From Oscillibacter valericigenes (GTDB taxonomy: Bacteria > Bacillota > Clostridia > Oscillospirales > Oscillospiraceae): a DNA stretch of 64,000 nucleotides. The notes under the pieces are model-generated. The model saw only the letters and a program-made list of their open reading frames with translations, had not been told where the DNA came from and searched no databases. Below, piece after piece: positions 57,865 through 64,000 of this stretch (within the stretch, counting starts at the first letter, position 1; each line of letters starts with the position of its first letter). The stretch lies in contig NZ_JAFBIS010000007.1 in the NCBI RefSeq assembly GCF_021531435.1, forward strand, positions 1 to 64,000, written 5' to 3'. A program made the position numbers and the translations under genes.

Positions 57865-58878
57865 TTATGGATAGGATAGATTTTTCGCGCAGGTGGAGCG
57901 GATGATAAGCTCCGGCTCCAGCAGGTCCACGGTGTTGGCCCTGGAGCCGCCGATCTTCTCCAGCAGCCGTTCCACCGCAATGCGGCTCTGCTGGAACTTG
58001 TGCTGGGAGACCGTGGTGAGGTGGATCCGGGAAAGGGCCGTGAACGCAATGTTATCATAGCCCACCAAGGACACATCCTCCGGAACACGGACGCCCCGCT
58101 CTTCCGCCGCCTCTAAAACCTTCAGGGCGGTCATGTCGGAAAAGGCAAAAATGGCGTCCGGCAGGGGGCCCTTCAAAAGCTCGGAGGCAGCCTCGTAGCT
58201 CCACTGGCGCATCAGCGTCACATTGGGCGGGGCCGGCAGCTCCCGGCCCTCCAGTCCGGCCTCCTTCAACGCCCTGTGAAAGCCCCGCAGGCGCAGTTCC
58301 CGGGTGCGGGACGTGGGGCGGCCGCCCAGGAACAAGATGTCCCGGTGGCCCAGTTGGATCAGATAGCGGGCGGCCAGGTAGGCGCCGGCCTCGTTGTCCG
58401 CCATGACGTAGCTGCAGTTTTCGCCGTGGTTCACCCCCAGGTAAACGCAGGGGAGATTCCCCAGAATGTCCCGGTGGCGGGCCTGGGTCTGGGGGGAGAT
58501 GGGAGAGATCAGCACGCCGTCCACCTGGCGGGCCGTAAAGTTCTCAATAGCCCGCAGCTCCTGCTCCGGCTTCCGGAGGGAATTGCTCAGAAACACCCGG
58601 TAGCCGTGGGCGGCGGCAGTCTGTTCAATGGCGGTGGCCATGCCGGAAAAATAGGGGTTGGAAATATCGGGCACCACTAGGCCGATGGTATGGGTGGCCT
58701 GCCCCACCAGGCCCCTGGCCGCGGCGTTGGGCACATAGCCCAATTCGGCGCAGGCGGCGCGGACGCTCTCCTTCGTCTCCGTGCTGATCTCGGGCCGGTC
58801 ATCCAGGGCGCGGGAGACGGTAGCGGCACTGACCCCCGCCAGGGCCGCCACATCTTTAATCGTCGCCCGTTTCTTCAT
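57865..58878 (-). CDS. LacI-family transcriptional regulator
   Basis: A 337-aa regulator. The N-terminal helix-turn-helix is canonical: RATIKDVAALAGVSAATVSRAL with hinge helix NAAARGLVGQ. The sugar-binding-like effector domain runs from about 60 (IGLVVPDISNPYFSGMATAIE) to the end. ATG 58878 has GAGGA nine bases ahead; ATG 58884 is too close to it. The gene start overlaps the membrane-protein gene by 23 bases. It probably regulates this importer/hydrolase cluster. Confidence 0.92.
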   Translation of the reverse strand: MKKRATIKDVAALAGVSAATVSRALDDRPEISTETKESVRAACAELGYVPNAAARGLVGQATHTIGLVVPDISNPYFSGMATAIEQTAAAHGYRVFLSNSLRKPEQELRAIENFTARQVDGVLISPISPQTQARHRDILGNLPCVYLGVNHGENCSYVMADNEAGAYLAARYLIQLGHRDILFLGGRPTSRTRELRLRGFHRALKEAGLEGRELPAPPNVTLMRQWSYEAASELLKGPLPDAIFAFSDMTALKVLEAAEERGVRVPEDVSLVGYDNIAFTALSRIHLTTVSQHKFQQSRIAVERLLEKIGGSRANTVDLLEPELIIRSTCAKNLSYP

Positions 58879-59527
58879 CGTCATCGTCCTCGTAAAACAG
58901 CATGGCTTCCTCCTGGGCGGAGCGGGAGACCGCGGGGCTGCGGTCGGCCTGGGGACCGAACAGGGCGTCGCCGGAGGGCTCCGGCGCCTGGGAAGGAGCG
59001 GGTTTTGGAGGCTGGGAAGGCTTGGACTGGGCGGACTTTTTGGCAGCCTCCTTCGCCACTGCCTCCTGCAGTTCTTCCGCAATGGTCTTTCTATGGTTCA
59101 GCGCAGGATTGTCGCGCTTCATTTTCAAGTAAATGGGCCACGTCACGGCATTGCCCACCAGAACGGGGGCCAGGCCGTAGATCGTGATGAGGTACAGCAT
59201 CAGGGAACGGGCGTCGCCCTCCAGCAGGATAGCGGCGGCATAAAACATGCCCAGGACCACCGCCAGGCCGAAAAAGCCGTAAGGGGCCACCCGCTTGTCC
59301 TTCAGCAGGAACAGCAGGCAGCAGACCGCCGTGCCGATCACGGCGATGATCACGGTGTGGCACACAGTGGTGGCAGTGGGGCTGCCCAGGGAAACGGCAT
59401 GGTACAGCGGCTCCGCCAGGAGCGCGTACAGCACGCCGAAAATGACGGCATACAGCAAGGCCGCGCCGAAGGCGGCCAGGGCAATGGGACTTTTTCTGCG
59501 GTTAAAGCGGTCGATAAAAAAACTCAT
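58856..59527 (-). CDS. Polytopic membrane protein of unknown function
   Basis: A 223-aa protein with about five to six helices (residues 12-150) and a long, charged, Pro/Ala/Lys-rich cytoplasmic C-terminus ending in an acidic DDDDEETGDD run. I recognise no family. AAGGAG precedes ATG 59527. It lies between the importer operon and the LacI gene and overlaps the latter. Confidence 0.7.
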   Translation of the reverse strand: MSFFIDRFNRRKSPIALAAFGAALLYAVIFGVLYALLAEPLYHAVSLGSPTATTVCHTVIIAVIGTAVCCLLFLLKDKRVAPYGFFGLAVVLGMFYAAAILLEGDARSLMLYLITIYGLAPVLVGNAVTWPIYLKMKRDNPALNHRKTIAEELQEAVAKEAAKKSAQSKPSQPPKPAPSQAPEPSGDALFGPQADRSPAVSRSAQEEAMLFYEDDDDEETGDD

Positions 59528-59592
59528 AGCAGGCTCCTTGTAAGCGGAGGGTTTCTTCGGTAACAAGGGAGGGAAAGCGGCCAGTCAACAGG

Positions 59593-59626
59593 ATAAGCGG
59601 CGGGCGGGGATCCGCCCGCCGCTTAT
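59593..59626. other. 15-bp hairpin after the binding-protein gene
   Basis: ATAAGCGGCGGGCGG (59593-59607) pairs with CCGCCCGCCGCTTAT (59612-59626) around GGAT. There is no T tract, so it is more likely a transcript-stabilising or partial-terminator structure between the importer genes and the next gene. Confidence 0.5.
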
Positions 59627-59656
59627 TGGTGGATGAATCAGTCAGCCGACAGGAGA

Positions 59657-60892
59657 TCAGCCGAGCATCTGCCAGAAGTCGCGCACGGTATTGTAGTTCA
59701 CGTAGATCTCGTTGGCATCGAAGGGAGCCACATTGATCTCGGAATAATCGACGGAGCCTTCAGCGGGCTCGATGTCGTCACGGACAGGCCAGCCGCCCAG
59801 GGTGTTGAAGGGCTTGTAGCCGGAGGTGTCGCCGTCGATGCCGCCCATCATGAAGCGGACCAGCAGCTTGGCGGCGGCGGGATGGGGCGTGCCTTCCACG
59901 ATGTACAGGGTGTTGACGGCGGGGATGCCGGTGTCGGGCTCCAGGTTCACGGGAGCGAAGACCCAGCCGTTCTCCTCGGCCTTACGCAGCTTGGAGGAGG
60001 CGCAGAAGCCAACGGGAGGATCGGACTGGCCGGGAGTGCCGACAGCCTCGGCGATCTCGTCGGAGGAAGAGGTGAAGATGGGCTCGTTGGCGTGCAGGCG
60101 CTTCAGGAACTCATAGCCGGCGTTCTCGCAGCCGTCGGACAGGACCAGGTCCTCGCCGTAGCAGTTCTTGTAGGCCTCGGCCAGACGGTCGGGCTCCTCA
60201 CCCACGCAGAAGCCGGTGATCCAGGAGCCCCAGGACAGGTTGTCCAGAGGATTCTGCATCATGATCTTGCCCTTCCACTGGGGCTCGGTCAGCTGCCAGA
60301 TGTTGGTGATGGGAGAACCATCGGGATAAGCCTCGGTGTTGTAGAAGAGCTGGGTCAGCTCGATGTACAGGGGAGTGGCGGTAGCGGTATAGGAAGGATC
60401 AATGTGGTCGAAGATGTCGGCGGGCTGGAAGTTATAGAACTTGCCACCCTGGACGTACTCGTTGTACATGGAACCGTCCTGGTCCTTGATGTGGACCACG
60501 TCAGCGGTGGGGGCGCCGGCGTCATACTCGCGGGTGACCTTCTCCAGCAGCTCGTTGGTGGAGATGTCGAAGGGCACGCACTCGATGCCGGGGTACTTGG
60601 CCATGAAGGCGTCAGCGACCTTGGTGCAGCGAGAGGAGATGGAGTACAGGGTCACGGTGGCACCCTCCTCCAGGGCTTTCTGATACAGTTCTTCGTCGGT
60701 CTCGTCGGTGTTGTAGATGCCGGAGCTCTGCTCCCACTCGGTCAGGTCAGACTCAGCGGGCTTTTCGGCGGGCTGCTCGGTCTGGGCGGGGGTCTCGGCG
60801 GGGGCTTGCTCAGCTTTCTTGCCGCAGGCGGTCAGGCTGAAGAGCATGACCACGGCCATCAGCGCGGCCAGAGCGTTCTTGTGCTTGAACAT
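59657..60892 (-). CDS. ABC importer substrate-binding lipoprotein (Fbp/AfuA/PhnS-like)
   Basis: A 411-aa lipoprotein: signal peptide with lipobox FSLTACG, acidic Pro/Ala linker, then a periplasmic-binding fold of the iron(III)/2-aminoethylphosphonate/polyamine class (VTLYSISSRCTKVADAFMAKYPGIECVPF, PTADVVHIKDQD, EPQWKGKIMMQNPLD). Ligand not certain: no clear Tyr pair of ferric binders is visible. Third gene of the importer operon. Confidence 0.86.
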   Translation of the reverse strand: MFKHKNALAALMAVVMLFSLTACGKKAEQAPAETPAQTEQPAEKPAESDLTEWEQSSGIYNTDETDEELYQKALEEGATVTLYSISSRCTKVADAFMAKYPGIECVPFDISTNELLEKVTREYDAGAPTADVVHIKDQDGSMYNEYVQGGKFYNFQPADIFDHIDPSYTATATPLYIELTQLFYNTEAYPDGSPITNIWQLTEPQWKGKIMMQNPLDNLSWGSWITGFCVGEEPDRLAEAYKNCYGEDLVLSDGCENAGYEFLKRLHANEPIFTSSSDEIAEAVGTPGQSDPPVGFCASSKLRKAEENGWVFAPVNLEPDTGIPAVNTLYIVEGTPHPAAAKLLVRFMMGGIDGDTSGYKPFNTLGGWPVRDDIEPAEGSVDYSEINVAPFDANEIYVNYNTVRDFWQMLG

Positions 60893-60954
60893 TTCCTTTT
60901 CCTCCTTGATTTCTTCCTTTTTATTTCATGCGGCATCCGCCGCTAGGGCACGGA

Positions 60955-62076
60955 TCAGACGCAGTACTTGATGAGGTTCTCTGTGGTAGAGTCGAAGACG
61001 TTGATCTTCTTGGGATTGAAGCCCAGGTAGACCTTCTCGTCGCTGCCGTAGTGGGTGGAGCCCAGCTCCTTGACGGTGAGCATATCGCCGCCCACCCGGA
61101 CGGAGACCAGGGTCTCGGAGCCGGCGGGCATGCCGGAGTAGACATGGCCCTCAATGCGGTGCTCGTCGTCGGCGGTGCGGCTGATGGTCAGCTGCTCGGG
61201 CCGGATGCCCAGGGTCACGTCGAGCTTGCCGCTCTGGGGCGCTTCGGGCGTCATGTCCGCCCGGTCAAAGCTGACCTGTCCCACGGAGCTCTCCGTCACC
61301 ATGCCGCCCGCGTCCACGGTGGCGGTGCCCTTGACGAAGTTGATGCTGGGGTTGCCGATGAAGTCCGCGGTGTACAGGTTCACGGGGTTGTCATACAGCT
61401 CCAGGGGCGGCGCTACCTGGACCAGCTCGCCCTTGCGGAACAGGGCAATGCGGGTGGACATGGTCAGGGCCTCCACCTGGTCGTGAGTGACGTAGATGAT
61501 GGTGGTGCCGGTCTCATGGTGCAGCCGCTTCAGCTCGGCACGCATATCCACGCGGAGCTTGGCGTCCAGGTTGGAAAGAGGCTCGTCCAGCAGCAGCAGA
61601 CGGGGCTCGGACACAATGGCGCGGGCGATGGCGACACGCTGCTGCTGGCCGCCGGAGAGCTCCGTGGGGTAGCGCTTGGCGTACTCGCCGATCTGCATCC
61701 GCTCCAGGGCGCTGGCGACCTTCTTGGCGATGACATCGCTGGACTCCTTGCGGATCTTCAACCCGAAGGCCACGTTGTCAAACACGGTCATGTGGGGCCA
61801 CAGGGCGTAGGACTGGAACACCAGGTTCAGGTTACGCTTGCTGGGAGGCGCGAAGTAGGCCTCGGCGGCGTTGACGATCTCCTTGTCGTCCATGTGGATG
61901 AAGCCGTTCTGGGGCTTTTCCAGGCCGGAGACCACACGCAGGGTGGTGGTCTTGCCGCAGCCGGAGGGACCCAGCAGGGTCATGAAGTCGCCATCCTCGA
62001 TGGTCAGGTTCAGGTTCTTCAGGACGTGGTTCTTGCCGTAGAATTTATCAATATTCGTCAGTACGATCTTGCTCAT
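60955..62076 (-). CDS. ABC importer ATPase (FbpC/PotA type)
   Basis: A 373-aa ATPase. Walker A GPSGCGKTT, Q-loop LVFQSYALWPHM, signature LSGGQQQRVAIARAI, Walker B LLLLDEPLSNLDAKLR and switch His (YVTHDQ) are intact. A C-terminal TOBE domain (about 285-365, VTLGIRPEQLTIS) is typical of importers of polyamines, iron, sugars and phosphonates. It lies between the permease and binding-protein genes. Confidence 0.92.
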   Translation of the reverse strand: MSKIVLTNIDKFYGKNHVLKNLNLTIEDGDFMTLLGPSGCGKTTTLRVVSGLEKPQNGFIHMDDKEIVNAAEAYFAPPSKRNLNLVFQSYALWPHMTVFDNVAFGLKIRKESSDVIAKKVASALERMQIGEYAKRYPTELSGGQQQRVAIARAIVSEPRLLLLDEPLSNLDAKLRVDMRAELKRLHHETGTTIIYVTHDQVEALTMSTRIALFRKGELVQVAPPLELYDNPVNLYTADFIGNPSINFVKGTATVDAGGMVTESSVGQVSFDRADMTPEAPQSGKLDVTLGIRPEQLTISRTADDEHRIEGHVYSGMPAGSETLVSVRVGGDMLTVKELGSTHYGSDEKVYLGFNPKKINVFDSTTENLIKYCV

Positions 62077-62096
62077 AATTGCTCTCCTTTCTGTTC

Positions 62097-63962
62097 TCAG
62101 CCGGCCATGCTCTTGGCCAGGTCAGCGTCTCCGAAGATATTCGCCAGCGCGTACACCAGGAACACGATGGAGAACATCACGATGGCCACGCAGTTAGATG
62201 CCTGGGGGCAGTTCTGATTCTGATACTGGAACGCCAGGTAGGGCAGCGTGGAGGTCTTGGGGGTCATGATCAGGATGATCAGGTCCAGTTCCTTCATAAT
62301 GGAGACGAAGATCAGCATGAAGCCGGAGATGAAACCGCTCTTGGACAGCGGGAACACGATCTTGACGAAGCGCTTGAAGAAGCCGGCGCCTTCGATCATG
62401 GCGGCCTCCTCCAGCTCGCCGCTGATCTGCAGCATGTTGGAGGTGCCGGCGCGGGAGGCGAAGGGCAGGTGCTTCACCACGGAGGTCAGCGTCAGCAGGG
62501 CGAAGGTGCCGTACAGCGCCGGGACCAGGGTCACGCCAAACAGGGTCTGGGGCTTGGAGAACATGGAGAGGTAGATGCCGCCGAAGGCCACGGAGGGGAT
62601 CAGGTAGGGGATGAACACCAGCTGCTCCACCAGCTTGCCGTGGAACTTGCCGCGGCCCTTGGCGCAGATGTAGCCCAGCAGCTGGCCGAAGATGGTGCCG
62701 AACACGCCGTTGACAATGGTCAGCTTCAGGGAGTTCCACAGCGCCAGCTTGAAGTTGCTGTTCTTGAAGATGCCGGGAACGCCCTCCATGATGTTCGGGT
62801 CGCCCTCGCCGATCCAGTAGTACAGCGTGAAGTTATCCAGGGAGTACACGCCCTCTTTCAGCATGCAGCTCTCGACGATCAGGATGACCACCGGCATGAT
62901 GATGCCGACGATGAAGAAGATGATCAGGATGAGGGTGATCAAAGGCTTCCATCCGCCCAGTCCGATGAGGGTGGAGCGGCCGCCCTTGCCGCCGATGGTG
63001 GCGTAGGACTTCCGGGAGCCGATGAGCTTCTGGTTGATGAACACGGACAGGGCGGCGATGCAGATCATCAGGATGGCCATGGCGAAGGCCGTCTGGGTGT
63101 TCTGGGACTTGGAGTTGGAGTACAGCTCACTGGACAGCGTCCGGAAGCTGACGGGAGAGCCCAGGTAATTGATGGTGCCGAAGGTACCGATGGCCTTGGA
63201 GAAGGTCAGGATGACGGCGGACAGCATGGAGGGCAGCACCAGGGGAAGGGTGATCTTCCGCAGGATGAGGCTCTTGCTGGCGCCCTGGATCTCGCCCATC
63301 TCCTCCAGCTCGGAGTTGATGGAGCCCAGCGCACCGGAGACCAGCAGGTACGTATAGGCGTAATAGTGCAGCGTCAGCACGATGATGATGGCGATGGGGC
63401 CGTAGGCAATGGGCGAGAGGATCGTTTCAATGGCCTCATTGGACATGCCCATGGAGGTCATGATCGACGCCACAAAGCCCGCCGAGCCGCCGACACGGGG
63501 CGTCTTGAACATACTGAGCCACGCCTGGGACTTCACCCAGGAGGGGATCATGTAGGGGATGATGACCGCCAGGGAGAAGAAGGGCTTGAAGGGCAGGTCG
63601 GAGCGGACCATCAGCCAGGCCAGAATGGAGCCCAGGGCAATGGCGCACACGGACACGCCGACGCCGATCTTCAAAGAGTTCACCAGGGGGACGATCAGCA
63701 GGTTTTTGGACAGCTCGCTGGCCAGCAGCCGCTGCCAGTAGTAGAACGTAAATTCACCGGCCACGCCGCCGGGAACCGCCCGCAGATCCCGCTGGGACAG
63801 TTGGAAGGTCGTGGACAGCATGTCCACCAGGGGGAAGATGATCAGGTAGGTCAGCAGGACGATGGCGATCAGTACGATCACATTGTAGGGGTTCGTGACC
63901 ACAGCCTTGATCTGGTTCTTGAGACGCCTGGACCGGGAATAGCTTCGCTCATTTTGCTTCAT
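62097..63962 (-). CDS. Fused two-domain ABC importer permease (FbpB-type)
   Basis: A 621-aa permease with about twelve helices in two homologous halves. Each half has its EAA loop: GEIQGASKSLILRKITLPLVLPS near residue 235 and EEAAMIEGAGFFKRFVKIVFPLSKSG near 525. Fused permeases of this form are found in FbpABC iron importers and some phosphonate importers. AGGAAAGAGAG precedes the ATG, just before the window end. First gene of the operon on this strand. Confidence 0.9.
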   Translation of the reverse strand: MKQNERSYSRSRRLKNQIKAVVTNPYNVIVLIAIVLLTYLIIFPLVDMLSTTFQLSQRDLRAVPGGVAGEFTFYYWQRLLASELSKNLLIVPLVNSLKIGVGVSVCAIALGSILAWLMVRSDLPFKPFFSLAVIIPYMIPSWVKSQAWLSMFKTPRVGGSAGFVASIMTSMGMSNEAIETILSPIAYGPIAIIIVLTLHYYAYTYLLVSGALGSINSELEEMGEIQGASKSLILRKITLPLVLPSMLSAVILTFSKAIGTFGTINYLGSPVSFRTLSSELYSNSKSQNTQTAFAMAILMICIAALSVFINQKLIGSRKSYATIGGKGGRSTLIGLGGWKPLITLILIIFFIVGIIMPVVILIVESCMLKEGVYSLDNFTLYYWIGEGDPNIMEGVPGIFKNSNFKLALWNSLKLTIVNGVFGTIFGQLLGYICAKGRGKFHGKLVEQLVFIPYLIPSVAFGGIYLSMFSKPQTLFGVTLVPALYGTFALLTLTSVVKHLPFASRAGTSNMLQISGELEEAAMIEGAGFFKRFVKIVFPLSKSGFISGFMLIFVSIMKELDLIILIMTPKTSTLPYLAFQYQNQNCPQASNCVAIVMFSIVFLVYALANIFGDADLAKSMAG

Positions 63963-64000
63963 TGCGTGAAGGCACCCTCTCTCTTTCCTGAGATTTCAAA

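Overview
The window looks like a chromosomal piece of a Gram-positive, GC-rich, anaerobic gut clostridium of the Oscillospiraceae type (Flavonifractor/Lawsonibacter-like). This is inferred from S-layer-homology proteins, lipoprotein signals, a type II-C-like Cas9 remnant, nickel-pincer and cysteine-catabolic genes, and high GC in the 25.5-64 kb part. There is no rRNA gene and no complete tRNA.

Region 1 (1-6.8 kb) is a graveyard of mobile DNA. It holds two membrane proteins (YgjV-like, YczE-like), a DUF4160/DUF2442 pair, a 3' fragment of tRNA-Val(CAC), a tyrosine-recombinase tail fused by deletion to a RepA-like ATPase fragment, an excisionase-like gene, four degenerate repeats, a truncated cas1, the C-terminal third of a cas9, and a truncated GHKL histidine kinase that faces an intact LytTR response regulator. 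Region 2 (6.8-18 kb) has a TetR gene followed by a giant S-layer-anchored beta-helix protein, then two M20 hydrolases, a LysR regulator, a 3-hydroxybutyrate dehydrogenase-like SDR and a 3-hydroxyacyl-CoA dehydrogenase, ending at a second tRNA-Val-like fragment.

Region 3 (18-24 kb) holds an orphan Phd antitoxin and an unrecognised module. A LexA-box-like promoter drives a small RelB/DinJ-like protein and a 466-aa protein of unknown family. The pair is tandemly duplicated, and the second copy of the small gene has decayed. A divergent Cys-rich unknown gene lies on the other side of the promoter.

Region 4 (23.9-33 kb) is a nickel-pincer-cofactor operon (larE, larB, larC, an FmdE-family gene, and a FecBCD-type importer) behind a structured leader with three AGAA-loop hairpins and a terminator/antiterminator pair. 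Divergent DUF3842 and IclR genes lie upstream. Region 5 (33-40.6 kb) is a cysteine-catabolic regulon: cysteine desulfidase on one strand; C-S lyase, symporter, RidA and a glutaredoxin-like protein on the other. Both arms have clear sigma-54 promoters, and an enhancer-binding protein is encoded between them.

Region 6 (40.6-45.6 kb) is a MacB-type ABC exporter whose adaptor is split by a frameshift, plus a Gfo/Idh/MocA oxidoreductase. Region 7 (45.6-55 kb) is a five-gene signalling operon: metallo-beta-lactamase-fold phosphodiesterase-like protein, GAF/HD-GYP protein, FecR/beta-helix exported protein, CHASE2 nucleotide cyclase, and NHL/SLH protein. Region 8 (55-64 kb) combines a glycerophosphodiesterase, a HAD hydrolase, an endonuclease/exonuclease/phosphatase protein, a LacI regulator, a membrane protein and a Fbp/Phn-type ABC importer; scavenging of a phosphate-containing solute is a possible but unproven theme.
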